DNA of 44,823 bases from an uncultured Prochlorococcus sp. (GTDB taxonomy: Bacteria; Cyanobacteriota; Cyanobacteriia; PCC-6307; Cyanobiaceae), in assembly GCA_902622705.1 (NCBI GenBank), contig CACNQT010000008.1, positions 1 through 44,823 on the forward strand. The letters run 5' to 3'. The translations under genes were made by a program, and so were the position numbers. The notes beneath the pieces were generated by a model. That model made no database searches, had not been told where the DNA came from, and was given only the letters and a program-made list of their open reading frames with translations. Positions 26,767-36,129 of this stretch are shown here, piece after piece. Position 1 is the first letter of the stretch. The number at the start of each line of letters is the position of its first letter.

Positions 26767-27372
26767 TTAATTAATAGAAATTACGTCTTTTTCGTTGAAC
26801 CCTTCCTTTATAAGTTCTTTGTTCAAATCATCTTTTGACGTAACTCTATCAACAAATAATATTCCGTTTAAGTGATCCATTTCGTGTTGAATACACCTCG
26901 CCAGAAGTCCATCTGCTTTCATTTTACGTGGTCTCCCCATTTCATCTCTAAATTTTAATTTTATAGTTGATGGTCTTACTACATTCAAATATACGCCAGG
27001 TATACTTAAGCAGCCCTCTTCGTATGAATTAAGGGTTGTTCCAAAGTCTGAAATTTCTGGATTGATTAATATTAGAGGTTCTGCTGCTGAATCTTCAAAA
27101 TTTACATCTATGACAAGAAGCTCTTTGTTGATACCAATTTGAGGTGCTGCAAGTCCGATTCCTTTAGCTGCGTACATGCTTTGAAGCATCTCTCTAGCAA
27201 GTTTTCTAATCGATTCGTCAACCTTAGTTATTCTTTTGGAATTTTGTCTTAATACATCATCACCAAGTTTATAAATATCAAGAGATGGCTTACCTGTTTG
27301 TTCTTTTGCAATTTTTTCTGAGCTCCCATTTGTTCTTGACTTTTTTGCAAGTTGTGAAAAATGGTTTGCCAC
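26767..27372 (-). CDS. def: Peptide deformylase
   Basis: Removes the formyl group from the N-terminal methionine of new proteins. The 201 residues contain all three motifs: GIGLAAPQIG (71-80), EGCLSIPG with metal ligand Cys121, and HEMDH with metal ligands His163 and His167 and catalytic Glu164. The N-terminal extension of about 30 residues (from the GTG start at 27372) is longer than in E. coli. It is the first gene of a probable def-HIT operon and is divergent from the S9 peptidase (76-base gap). Confidence 0.97.
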   Translation of the reverse strand: MANHFSQLAKKSRTNGSSEKIAKEQTGKPSLDIYKLGDDVLRQNSKRITKVDESIRKLAREMLQSMYAAKGIGLAAPQIGINKELLVIDVNFEDSAAEPLILINPEISDFGTTLNSYEEGCLSIPGVYLNVVRPSTIKLKFRDEMGRPRKMKADGLLARCIQHEMDHLNGILFVDRVTSKDDLNKELIKEGFNEKDVISIN

Positions 27373-27448
27373 GTTAAAAAAGTTTTTAGATAATAGTTTA
27401 GCTATAAAAATACTAGCACTTTAATTTACTTTCTTTATATTTTTTTAA

Positions 27449-29374
27449 ATGAGTAATGATGATAAGTTAAAAGTTCGGCAAACTGAATCAAAAAAAAATA
27501 CTTGCAAGGAATTAACTATTATTAAGGATACCATTTTTTGGATTGATGTTGTTGGTGAAGGTCAAAATGAAAATGCCATTTTTGCAAGACCATTTAATAA
27601 CAAAGAAGCTATTCCCCAGCAATTAACAAGTAAAAAATATAAAATTAAAAATAATTTTCATGGATATGGTGGTAAATCTTATAAATGTGTAAATTTTAAA
27701 AATAATTTTTATTTGATATGGATAGATCAGATTACCAAAGCAGTATGGGTTCAAATTTTTAAAGAGGCAGCGTCAACTGATAGAAGCCAAAATAAATATC
27801 TCATTTCAGTTCAAGAACCTAATCAACTATCAAAATCAATTGATGGAAATTTTGATTCTTCATTTGTCATTTCTGAAAAAAATTTATTGTACGGAATTTG
27901 CGAAATAAATAATAGAGATTATTTATTTTCTTTAAATTTAAAAAAAACTAAACAAGATATTCATCGAATTATAAAATTTAAAAATTTTGCTGGAGAATTA
28001 TCTTCTAATAGATCTGCTAACTTACTTTCCTGGATAGAGTGGGATTCTCCATATATGCCCTGGGAGAACAATGAGCTGTTTTTTGCTCAAATAGATAGAG
28101 ATGGTGAGATACAAAAAATAAAAAAATTCTCAAATAAGCTGATAAATTCCAAAAAAAACGTTTCTTTTTTTCAACCCTATTGGATAAGTGAAACACTTTT
28201 GGTATGTTCTGAAGATAGTTCTGGATGGTGGAACTTATTGTTTTTCGATGTTAGTGAAATTGAGAATATCTTTATTAAGAAAAGAGTAGAGAGAAATTTG
28301 ATTGAATATGGAGCACCACAATGGGTCACTGGAATAACATTTTTTTCAGGGAATAAAAAGAATTTATTTTGTGTAGCAAAAAAAGAAAATACTTTAATAG
28401 TGGAACAATATAAAGATCTTGAATTTGTTAAAGAATTTTCTACTCCTTTTACTTCAATTAGTGATTTCAGTGTTTTTCGAAAAAAAGTTCTTCTAAAAGG
28501 TAATGGATCTGATTTTTTGGGAATTGTATTTGAAATTGACTTTGAAAAAAAAGTTTTATCAAATTTTGCTGAGCAGATATTTTTTAATCATATAAAAGAT
28601 TGTTCAAAACCTGAAACATTTTGGTTTAAAGGTTTTGAAGATAAATCAACTCATTGTTTTCTTTATAGACCGCTTGTTGAAAATTTTAGAAAGCCACCAC
28701 TCCTTGTTAGAGCACATAGTGGACCAACTTCATGTTTTGATGGATCATATAATTCTGAAGTTCAATATTGGACGTCGAAGGGATTTTTGGTTGCTGAAGT
28801 CAATTACGGAGGATCCTCAGGATTTGGCAAAGCATATAGAGAGAGGTTGAATTATAAATGGGGTGTTGTTGATTCTTATGATTGCAAAGCACTAGCTCTC
28901 GAATTGATTAAATCAAATCAAGTTGATAGTGAAAAAGTAGTAATTTTTGGGAATAGTGCTGGTGGGTTAACTGCCCTGAATTGTTTATTATATGGTTCTA
29001 TTTTTACAGCAGCAATTTGTAAATATCCTGTTATTGATTTGAAGGATATGCATTACAACACTCATAGGTTTGAAAAAGATTATTTAAATTCTTTGGTAGG
29101 AAATTATGCAAAAGACCATGATGACTATATAAATAGATCACCGATAAATCATATTAACAAAATAAAAAAACCTATCTTATTGTTTCATGGAAAAAAAGAT
29201 ACAGTTATTTCTTATAAACAAACTTTAAAAATTCAAGAAATTTTGATTCAGAATAATAAATATTCAGAAGTTATTTTTTTTGATAACGAAGGGCATGGTT
29301 TTAGAAATATTGAAAATAAAAAAGTAGTAATGCAAAAATCTCAGGAATTTTTAAAAAATGCTTTGAATATTTAA
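27449..29374 (+). CDS. S9 family (prolyl oligopeptidase-like) peptidase
   Basis: A serine peptidase of the DPP/acylaminoacyl-peptidase type, 641 residues. Roughly the first 380 residues form the beta-propeller-like part with a low-complexity, divergent sequence; the C-terminal alpha/beta-hydrolase domain holds the catalytic triad Ser503 (GNSAGG), Asp584 (FHGKKDTV) and His616 (EGHGF), plus the oxyanion-region HSGPTSCFDG. No signal peptide is apparent, so it is probably cytoplasmic, clearing peptides. ATG start at 27449. The stop overlaps sufS by 4 bases on the other strand. Confidence 0.93.
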   Translation: MSNDDKLKVRQTESKKNTCKELTIIKDTIFWIDVVGEGQNENAIFARPFNNKEAIPQQLTSKKYKIKNNFHGYGGKSYKCVNFKNNFYLIWIDQITKAVWVQIFKEAASTDRSQNKYLISVQEPNQLSKSIDGNFDSSFVISEKNLLYGICEINNRDYLFSLNLKKTKQDIHRIIKFKNFAGELSSNRSANLLSWIEWDSPYMPWENNELFFAQIDRDGEIQKIKKFSNKLINSKKNVSFFQPYWISETLLVCSEDSSGWWNLLFFDVSEIENIFIKKRVERNLIEYGAPQWVTGITFFSGNKKNLFCVAKKENTLIVEQYKDLEFVKEFSTPFTSISDFSVFRKKVLLKGNGSDFLGIVFEIDFEKKVLSNFAEQIFFNHIKDCSKPETFWFKGFEDKSTHCFLYRPLVENFRKPPLLVRAHSGPTSCFDGSYNSEVQYWTSKGFLVAEVNYGGSSGFGKAYRERLNYKWGVVDSYDCKALALELIKSNQVDSEKVVIFGNSAGGLTALNCLLYGSIFTAAICKYPVIDLKDMHYNTHRFEKDYLNSLVGNYAKDHDDYINRSPINHINKIKKPILLFHGKKDTVISYKQTLKIQEILIQNNKYSEVIFFDNEGHGFRNIENKKVVMQKSQEFLKNALNI

Positions 29375-30624
29375 GAATTGATTTTTAGAAAATCAATAGT
29401 ATCTTTTAATTTTTCTATAAATACATCAATTTCTTCCTTATTGGTTGTGAAATTCATGCTGATTCTAGCTGTTGATTTGATTCCAATGTATCTGTGAAGA
29501 GGTTGACAGCAATGGTGTCCACTTCTAATGCAAATTCCTTGTGAATCAAGAATTTCAGCAATATCATTTGAATGTATATTTTTTATATAAAAGGTGGCAA
29601 GTGAGGCTCTGTCTGGATCTACCTCCGGCGATGGACCTATTATTTCAATATTTTCTATTTGATTTAATTTTTCAAATAAATATTTAGTAATAGTCTTTTC
29701 ATATATATGAATTTCATTCAATCCAATATTGTTAATATATTTGATTGCTTCTGCAAGACCTATTGCTTCTGCAATGGCTGGAGTTCCAGCTTCAAATTTG
29801 TGTGGTAGCTCTGCCCATGTACTTGTCTCTTCAAAAACATCTTGAATCATTTCGCCACCTCCAAAGAGAGGAGGAATTTTTTCTAGGATTTCTTTTCTTG
29901 ACCAGAGGAACCCAATACCTGTAGGACCGCATAATTTATGCCCTGATCCAGCTAAAAAATCTATATTAAGATCAATCACATCCAGTTTTTGATGAGCCAA
30001 ACTTTGGCATGCATCTACTAACACTAAAGAACCTTTATGTTTAGCTAATTTAGTTATTTCTTTGATTGGATTACAGCAACCTAGAGTATTACTAATATGT
30101 ACTAGGCTAACAAGTTTAGTTCTAGATGTTAGTTTTGATTTAAAGTCGTCTATATCTAATTTCCCATCTTTATCTATACCTATAAATTTTAATTTGCATT
30201 TATTTTTTGCTGCAACCATTTGCCATGGAACAATATTGCTATGATGCTCCATTATTGATAAGAGAATTTCATCGTTTTCCTTTAATGAATATTCGCCCCA
30301 TGATCTAGCTACTAGATTGATTGCCTCAGTAGCATTTCTTGTGAAGATAACTTCTTTTGCTGAATTAGCTTTTATATATTGGCTAATTAAATGTCGTGCA
30401 TTTTCAAATTCTTCTGTTGCTTTAGCACTTAATTGATGTGCCCCTCTATGTACATTTGCATTAAAGTTTTTGTAATACTCATCAATTTTTTTTAAGACTT
30501 GGATTGGTTTTTGTGTGGTTGCAGCATGGTCTAAATAAATAATTTGCTCATTACTTTTTAAGTTCTTATTTAAAAGAGGAAAATCTTTCTTCGTTATTTC
30601 AGGAAAATTTTGATTCGTTTCCAT
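29371..30624 (-). CDS. sufS: Cysteine desulfurase SufS
   Basis: PLP enzyme that removes sulfur from cysteine as a persulfide for Fe-S cluster assembly. The 417 residues show the PLP-lysine GSGHKLCGPTG (Lys230), VDACQS with the pyridine-contacting Asp, MEHHSNIVPWQ, and the persulfide cysteine in SGHHCCQPLH (Cys372; the adjacent Cys373 is an extra). Last gene of sufBCDS: its ATG overlaps the sufD stop by one base (TAATG), which suggests coupled translation. Convergent with the S9 peptidase. Confidence 0.97.
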   Translation of the reverse strand: METNQNFPEITKKDFPLLNKNLKSNEQIIYLDHAATTQKPIQVLKKIDEYYKNFNANVHRGAHQLSAKATEEFENARHLISQYIKANSAKEVIFTRNATEAINLVARSWGEYSLKENDEILLSIMEHHSNIVPWQMVAAKNKCKLKFIGIDKDGKLDIDDFKSKLTSRTKLVSLVHISNTLGCCNPIKEITKLAKHKGSLVLVDACQSLAHQKLDVIDLNIDFLAGSGHKLCGPTGIGFLWSRKEILEKIPPLFGGGEMIQDVFEETSTWAELPHKFEAGTPAIAEAIGLAEAIKYINNIGLNEIHIYEKTITKYLFEKLNQIENIEIIGPSPEVDPDRASLATFYIKNIHSNDIAEILDSQGICIRSGHHCCQPLHRYIGIKSTARISMNFTTNKEEIDVFIEKLKDTIDFLKINS

Positions 30625-31841
30625 TAATTCTCGTTTAAAAGTTTATCAAGCAAATCCCATTTATCTTTTGAAATGGGAATAAATGAAATTATTTCTTGAA
30701 AGTAAGAACTTAATTGTAGTTTACTTGCTTCTGTTAATGTGATCCCTCTTGTTCGCATATAAAAAAGTTCTTCTTCATTTAGTTGCGAAATTGTAGCCCC
30801 ATGTTTGCATTTGACATCATCAGCAATTATTTCTAATTGAGGTTTGGTATCTATTTTTGCGAGATTTGACAAAAGTAAATTTCTGCTTAATTGCGAAGCA
30901 TCAGTTCTCTGGGCAATTTTTGGAACTATTATTGAACCTTCAAAAATTGCATGTGATTTATCATCAGCAAGTGATTTATTAATTTGATCTAGAAATCCAT
31001 TTGGGCCATTAAATTCTATTTTGGTATAGGTTGAAATCTGCTCATCTTTTTTTGTTATTTGCATACCTTTGATATTTGTTTTAGCGTTTCCCGCAGATTG
31101 TTTAATACTAATTTCAAATCTCGCGTAATTGAATTTGAAATGTAAAGATCCTAAGTTGTATGCACTATTTTTTTGTTGAATTACATTGAGAGAATTTAAT
31201 AGATTGGATCTGTTTTCACCGTAAGAAACAACGCCATGATTTACGGTACTATTTTCTTTCAAGCAAAAGAAAGTTGATTGAGATAATGAAGAGTTTTCTT
31301 CACCAAGATTTACTTGTAATAATTCAACATCACAATTCTTTTCTAAAAATATCACGAGGGTTTTTGCGTTTAAAGAATTACTAGATGCGTGACTAAAAAT
31401 TTCAATAGGAGGAATTTTTGATCCATTTATTTTTAATCCCAAAATATTATTTTTACAACTTAAAGACAGATTTAGTAGGTCACTCCAATTTTCGTTTTGC
31501 TTAAAAAAAGATATTTGTTCCTTGATATATTTTTGTAATTCATTCTCACTTAATTGCTGAATTGAATAATTTTTCTCTATTAATTGAATTTGGCAATTTT
31601 CACCAATTATAAATCTAATAGCACTTTGATAATTTTTCGGATATGGTATTTCAAATTTTGAATCTTTTTCATTAACTGAGTAATCTAAGAAGGTTGATAA
31701 TTTTGATTTATTTGAAAGTCTCCACAGTTCACTTTTAGGATTAGGGAGAGGGCTTGATTGTAATTTATGAAGACAGATTTTTTGTATTTCTGTTAAGTTA
31801 TTATCCGATTTATTAGTTTTTATTTTTTCAATAATTTTCAT
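30624..31841 (-). CDS. sufD: Fe-S cluster assembly protein SufD
   Basis: Scaffold partner of SufB in the SufBC2D complex. The 405 residues contain the SufBD beta-helix core with IVVPKIAQRTDASQLSRNLL, DDVKCKHGATISQLNEEELF (the family's most conserved stretch) and YMRTRGITLTEA. The N-terminal 140 residues are poorly conserved, as is usual for SufD. It starts 4 bases after the sufC stop and its TAA overlaps the sufS ATG. Confidence 0.95.
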   Translation of the reverse strand: MKIIEKIKTNKSDNNLTEIQKICLHKLQSSPLPNPKSELWRLSNKSKLSTFLDYSVNEKDSKFEIPYPKNYQSAIRFIIGENCQIQLIEKNYSIQQLSENELQKYIKEQISFFKQNENWSDLLNLSLSCKNNILGLKINGSKIPPIEIFSHASSNSLNAKTLVIFLEKNCDVELLQVNLGEENSSLSQSTFFCLKENSTVNHGVVSYGENRSNLLNSLNVIQQKNSAYNLGSLHFKFNYARFEISIKQSAGNAKTNIKGMQITKKDEQISTYTKIEFNGPNGFLDQINKSLADDKSHAIFEGSIIVPKIAQRTDASQLSRNLLLSNLAKIDTKPQLEIIADDVKCKHGATISQLNEEELFYMRTRGITLTEASKLQLSSYFQEIISFIPISKDKWDLLDKLLNEN

Positions 31842-31845
31842 TTGT

Positions 31846-32631
31846 TTAGGTTTCTTTTATTAAGTTATCAGTCCATTCATACCCTTTTTCCTCAAGCTCT
31901 AGAGCAAGATCACTCTCACCAGTTTTTATGATTTGCCCGTCTGACATGACATGGACATAATTTGGTTTAATTTCATCTAATAATCTTTGATAGTGGGTAA
32001 TAAGTATAATTCCAGTTTGTGCATTAAATATTTTTTTAATTCCTGATGCCACTATTCTTAGAGCATCGATATCTAGACCAGAATCAGTCTCATCTAGTAT
32101 TGCTATCTTGGGCTCAAGTAAAGCCATTTGCAGAATCTCATTTCTTTTTTTTTCACCTCCGGAAAAGCCTTGATTTACACTCCTTGATAGGAATGCGTGA
32201 TCCATTTTCACGATTTCTAACTTTTCTTTAACTAATTCTTCAAAATCAAAAGTATCTAATTCTTCTTTGTTGAGGAATTTCCTTCTAGCATTAGTTGAAA
32301 CTCTAAGAAACTCAAGATTACTTACACCTGGAATCTCAATGGGATATTGGAAACCAAGAAAAATTCCTGATTGAGATCTCTCTTCAGGTTCTAGAGAGTT
32401 GATGTTTTCACCTAAAAATTTTATGTCGCCATTTGTAATATTATACGAGGGATGTCCTGCAATGATTTTCGAAAGAGTACTTTTGCCACATCCATTTCTT
32501 CCCATGATGGCATGGATTTCTCCGGGATAGACAGTAAGTGAAACCCCTTTTAAAATTGGAAGATTATCAGTAGATGCACAGAGATTTTCAACTTCTAAAA
32601 TTGGATCTGATTCTTTCATTTTACTTTGCAT
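31846..32631 (-). CDS. sufC: Fe-S cluster assembly ATPase SufC
   Basis: ABC-type ATPase that drives SufBD during cluster assembly. The 261 residues include Walker A GRNGCGKS (44-51), signature [13 protein letters not shown], Walker [14 protein letters not shown] and switch His in [13 protein letters not shown] at 32631; a second ATG at residue 5 (32619) is a possible start. It lies between sufB (21-base gap) and sufD (4-base gap). Confidence 0.97.
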   Translation of the reverse strand: MQSKMKESDPILEVENLCASTDNLPILKGVSLTVYPGEIHAIMGRNGCGKSTLSKIIAGHPSYNITNGDIKFLGENINSLEPEERSQSGIFLGFQYPIEIPGVSNLEFLRVSTNARRKFLNKEELDTFDFEELVKEKLEIVKMDHAFLSRSVNQGFSGGEKKRNEILQMALLEPKIAILDETDSGLDIDALRIVASGIKKIFNAQTGIILITHYQRLLDEIKPNYVHVMSDGQIIKTGESDLALELEEKGYEWTDNLIKET

Positions 32632-32652
32632 ATCAGTTTAGAAATTGATTAA

Positions 32653-34095
32653 TTAACCTACTGATCCCTCTAGTTTAAGTGCCAGTAACTTATCTGCTTC
32701 AGCAGCAAATTCCATAGGTAATTGATTGAATACATCTCTGCAAAAACCGCTGACCATCATAGATACTGCCTCTTCAAATTCTATACCTCTGCTTTGGAGA
32801 TAAAAAAGTTGGTCTTCTGAGATTCTACATGTGCTTGCTTCATGCTCAATTTCAGAATTGGGTTGTTGAGATTTGATGTAAGGGAATGTATTTGCAGAAG
32901 CTTGATCCCCTATTAACATTGAATCACATTGACTGTAATTTCTTGATCCTGTAGCCTTTGTTCCCATTTTGACAAGACCTCTGTAGCTATTTTTTGAATT
33001 ACCTGCACTAATACCTTTGCTTACAATAGTTGATTTAGTCTTAGGACCAATATGGATCATTTTTGTGCCGGTGTCTGCTTGCTGAAGATTATTGGTGAGA
33101 GCCACTGAATAAAATTCTCCTACAGATTCTTCTCCTAAAAGAAGACAGCTAGGATATTTCCATGTAATTGCAGACCCTGTTTCAACTTGAGACCAGCTAA
33201 TTTTACTTCTCTTACCTAAACATTTTCCTCTCTTGGTGACAAAATTAAAAATTCCGCCAATACCTTCTTCATCACCAGCATACCAATTTTGCACTGTTGA
33301 ATATTTTATTGAGGCGTCGTCTAATGCTATAAGCTCTACAACTGCTGCATGTAGGGTATTTGTATCAAACATTGGAGCTGTACAACCTTCTAGATAACTT
33401 ACAGAACTTGATTCTTCAGCAATGATTAGTGTTCTTTCGAATTGTCCTGAATCTCCACTATTAATTCTGAAGTAGGAAGATAGATCCATAGGGCAGGTAA
33501 CACCTTTTGGGATATAAACAAAAGAACCATCACTAAAAACTGCAGAATTTAGTGCCGCAAAATAATTATCACTAGCTGGAACTACTGTACCCAAATATTT
33601 TTCAATCAAATCCGCGTGATTTTTTACTGCTTCACTAATTGAGCAAAATATAACTCCATGTTCAGCAAGTTCTTCTCTAAAAGTTGTGGCAATAGAAACA
33701 CTATCAAAGACAGCATCTACTGCTACATTTGTGAGTTTTTTTTGCTCCGTGAGAGGTATTCCTAATTTGTCAAAAGTCTCAAGAAGTTTGGGATCAACTT
33801 CATCTAAGCTAGAAATTTTCTCTTTTTGCTTAGGAGCAGAGTAATAAATAATATCTTGATAATCAATTTTTTTATATCCTAATGCTGCCCAATCGGGCTC
33901 TTTCATTTTTTGCCATTTTTTAAAGGCTTTTATTCTAAAATCAAGAAGAAATTTTGGCTCTTCTTTTTTCTGTGAAATTAATTTTATGATATCTTCATTT
34001 AATCCCTTTTCTATTTTTTCAGTTTCAATATCAGTAACGAAACCATATTTGTAAGGCTCTTTTACTACATCTTTAACTAAATTTTCGTTGACCAT
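32653..34095 (-). CDS. sufB: Fe-S cluster assembly scaffold SufB
   Basis: Main scaffold on which the nascent cluster is built with SufC and SufD. The 480 residues have the expected N-terminal domain ([12 protein letters not shown]), [19 protein letters not shown], the beta-helix core [20 protein letters not shown] and the C-terminal [21 protein letters not shown]. Full length. First gene of the operon, divergent from the gene at 34191 over 95 bases. No sufR regulator gene, which lies next to this operon in some other cyanobacteria, is visible here. Confidence 0.97.
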   Translation of the reverse strand: MVNENLVKDVVKEPYKYGFVTDIETEKIEKGLNEDIIKLISQKKEEPKFLLDFRIKAFKKWQKMKEPDWAALGYKKIDYQDIIYYSAPKQKEKISSLDEVDPKLLETFDKLGIPLTEQKKLTNVAVDAVFDSVSIATTFREELAEHGVIFCSISEAVKNHADLIEKYLGTVVPASDNYFAALNSAVFSDGSFVYIPKGVTCPMDLSSYFRINSGDSGQFERTLIIAEESSSVSYLEGCTAPMFDTNTLHAAVVELIALDDASIKYSTVQNWYAGDEEGIGGIFNFVTKRGKCLGKRSKISWSQVETGSAITWKYPSCLLLGEESVGEFYSVALTNNLQQADTGTKMIHIGPKTKSTIVSKGISAGNSKNSYRGLVKMGTKATGSRNYSQCDSMLIGDQASANTFPYIKSQQPNSEIEHEASTCRISEDQLFYLQSRGIEFEEAVSMMVSGFCRDVFNQLPMEFAAEADKLLALKLEGSVG

Positions 34096-34190
34096 GTTAT
34101 CAAAAATAACTTATTACAATTAGCTTTATATACTTTAACGAAAGATACCCCCAATATTGAGTTTTTTTTCTTTATTAAAACTAAAAATTA

Positions 34191-34544
34191 ATGTCTAATC
34201 ATCTTGATCCCTTGTCTAACCCATTAAACTTAGAAACTATTCAAGAAATTGATAATCTTGATCTTCCTATAATGCAGAAACATCATTTAAGAATTCTCGC
34301 TCATTGCCTTCAGATTTTAAAAATTATCAATTTTGATGATAGTTTGAAATATCAAAATAAAAATCCCCTGAGAGAATGGTGTGATAACCAATCCAAAAGA
34401 TTTGATGATAAAAAATTTAGTGATCTTTTTTATGAACAGTTAGAATCCACTTCGAAAAAATTAAGTACTTTTTCAAAAAAAATAGGTAAAAGTATTGAAG
34501 ATTTAGAGATAGATGATTTAGTACTTCTAGTTAAACAACACTAG
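34191..34544 (+). CDS. Conserved hypothetical protein, 117 residues
   Basis: Not recognised as a named family. A soluble, mostly helical small protein beginning MSNHLDPLSNPLNLETIQEI, with a conserved-looking core DLPIMQKHHLRILAHCLQIL and REWCDNQSKRFDDKKF. No transmembrane segment or helix-turn-helix is obvious, so it does not look like a SufR-type regulator despite its place. It is divergent from sufB (95 bases) and is followed by a 116-base gap without a gene. Confidence 0.75.
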   Translation: MSNHLDPLSNPLNLETIQEIDNLDLPIMQKHHLRILAHCLQILKIINFDDSLKYQNKNPLREWCDNQSKRFDDKKFSDLFYEQLESTSKKLSTFSKKIGKSIEDLEIDDLVLLVKQH

Positions 34545-34660
34545 ATTATTTTTGAATTGATCCCGAAGAAAAAATATATTTTTGTTGAGTCGTTAACAAA
34601 TTCAGGTAATAAAATTTAAAAAAAAAAGAAAATTAATTTATATTTTCAAAATCCTGAAAA

Positions 34661-35914
34661 TTGATTAATTGTATTGATACCAACTGTTTTGACGAGAAAT
34701 ATCAATTACTAGAATTTTTGAGTAGTCAGAGGATGCTGACGACAGGTCAAAAAGACACACAATTCCCAAAAAAAAAGAACATACTGATCCCAAACAAAAA
34801 CGGAGATTTTAAAGTGGCTGATGGGATCATGAATAAAGATCAATTACTCTCACTTACCCTCAGACAATTACGTCAAAAAGCAAGTAAATTATCAGTACCT
34901 CTATATAGCCGTAAAACAAAGGGTGTATTAGTTGACTTAATACTTAAATATCAAGAAAAATCTTCCAAAAAAGCACCGATCAGTTCATCCCAGCCAAAAA
35001 CCGAAGAAACTTTCGAGTCCAATACGTTTGACAGTAGCGAAGAAGTCAAAACAAATGTAGTATTCCTACCCCGAGACCCAGATTGGGCATATGTTTTTTG
35101 GCAGATTTCTGATGCAGATAGAGAAAAAGCGCAATCATTGGGAGCAAATAAATTATGTTTACGATTATTTGATGCATCTGGTTCTGAAGGAGGTAATTTG
35201 AATCAAGGAACACTTAGAGAGATAGCAGTAGATAGCTATAGTACTGAGTGGTACTTGCCAATTCCACTTGAAGATAGAGATTATAAAGTTGAGTTAGGTT
35301 ATAAATATGGTTTTAACTGGATGTCATTGGCATTCTCTTCTGTAAGTCATGTACCTGGATCTCATCCTTCTGAGCAAATTCTTGATAAATTTGTACCTTT
35401 TAATTTGGATTCTAATCCTGAATCAATCCCAGATATTTCAAATCCTGTTGTTTCAGAAGAAAATGGTATGCATGAAAGGTTATACCAAGCAGCAACTAAT
35501 ATTCCTCTTAGAAGAAAAGTAGGTTCTGAAGAATTCATGGAAAACGTGAATTCAACAACCCTAAATGATAATCTTACAGATTCAGGTGTTGGTAAATGGT
35601 CATCTGGTTTAAATGATTCTGGAAGTGGAATTGTTAAAAATAGATCCTTTTGGCTAGTTGCTGATGCTGAATTAATAGTTTATGGAGCTACGGAGCCTTC
35701 TGCAAAATTGACAATAGGTGGAGAAGAGGTACCCCTTGCTGCAGATGGTACTTTTAGAATTCAAGTTCCATTTAGAGATGGGACTCAAAAATATGACATT
35801 AAGGCTATTGATGTATCTGGTGAGCAAGAAAAGAGCATATCAATGAAATTTGAAAGAACAACACCACTTGACGATACTAACGAAAAAGATAATGCTGAGA
35901 CAGAATGGTTTTGA
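34661..35914 (+). CDS. DUF4912 domain protein with Rho_N/SAP-like N-terminus
   Basis: An uncharacterised protein of up to 417 residues. About residues 57-100 form a helix-extended-loop-helix unit (LLSLTLRQLRQKASKLSVPL) like Rho N-terminal/SAP nucleic-acid-binding motifs. A DUF4912 core follows, about 130-240 (FLPRDPDWAYVFWQISDADR, LCLRLFD, EWYLPIPLEDRDYKVELGY), then a linker and a C-terminal beta domain (LTIGGEEVPLAADGTFRIQV) of the Ig-like/carboxypeptidase-regulatory type. The frame is open from a TTG at 34661, but the conserved part begins near the ATG at 34829, with another ATG at 34733; the start is unresolved. Function is unknown. Confidence 0.82.
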   Translation: MINCIDTNCFDEKYQLLEFLSSQRMLTTGQKDTQFPKKKNILIPNKNGDFKVADGIMNKDQLLSLTLRQLRQKASKLSVPLYSRKTKGVLVDLILKYQEKSSKKAPISSSQPKTEETFESNTFDSSEEVKTNVVFLPRDPDWAYVFWQISDADREKAQSLGANKLCLRLFDASGSEGGNLNQGTLREIAVDSYSTEWYLPIPLEDRDYKVELGYKYGFNWMSLAFSSVSHVPGSHPSEQILDKFVPFNLDSNPESIPDISNPVVSEENGMHERLYQAATNIPLRRKVGSEEFMENVNSTTLNDNLTDSGVGKWSSGLNDSGSGIVKNRSFWLVADAELIVYGATEPSAKLTIGGEEVPLAADGTFRIQVPFRDGTQKYDIKAIDVSGEQEKSISMKFERTTPLDDTNEKDNAETEWF

Positions 35915-35926
35915 TTATTTAAATTA

Positions 35927-36097
35927 ATGCTAAAAAAAATTGTAGCTTTTACTCCCTTGTTTGGAGCATTAACATTTCCACTAGTAGTTCCAATTACAAT
36001 TTCTAAATTTGGTGTTAACTACGGAATTCTGATTGCATTATTAATTTCTTCATTATGGTTTATCGCTATGTTAAGAACTTCCGAAATGCCTCATTAA
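35927..36097 (+). CDS. Small membrane protein, 56 residues
   Basis: ATG at 35927 to TAA at 36095-36097. Two hydrophobic segments (FTPLFGALTFPLVVPITI and GILIALLISSLWFIAML) joined by SKFGVNY; ends MRTSEMPH-like (LRTSEMPH). Starts 12 bases after the DUF4912 gene stop, so probably its downstream partner in a transcript, and 32 bases before pgm. No family recognised; shape resembles small cyanobacterial thylakoid or plasma-membrane proteins. Confidence 0.72.
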   Translation: MLKKIVAFTPLFGALTFPLVVPITISKFGVNYGILIALLISSLWFIAMLRTSEMPH

Positions 36098-36129
36098 TTT
36101 AGTTAGATTTTTGAAAGTTTCTAAAAAAT

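Noticed and set aside
34191..34544. Gene divergent from sufB as the suf repressor SufR
   Set aside because: It has no helix-turn-helix and no cluster-binding cysteines; only its position resembles sufR.
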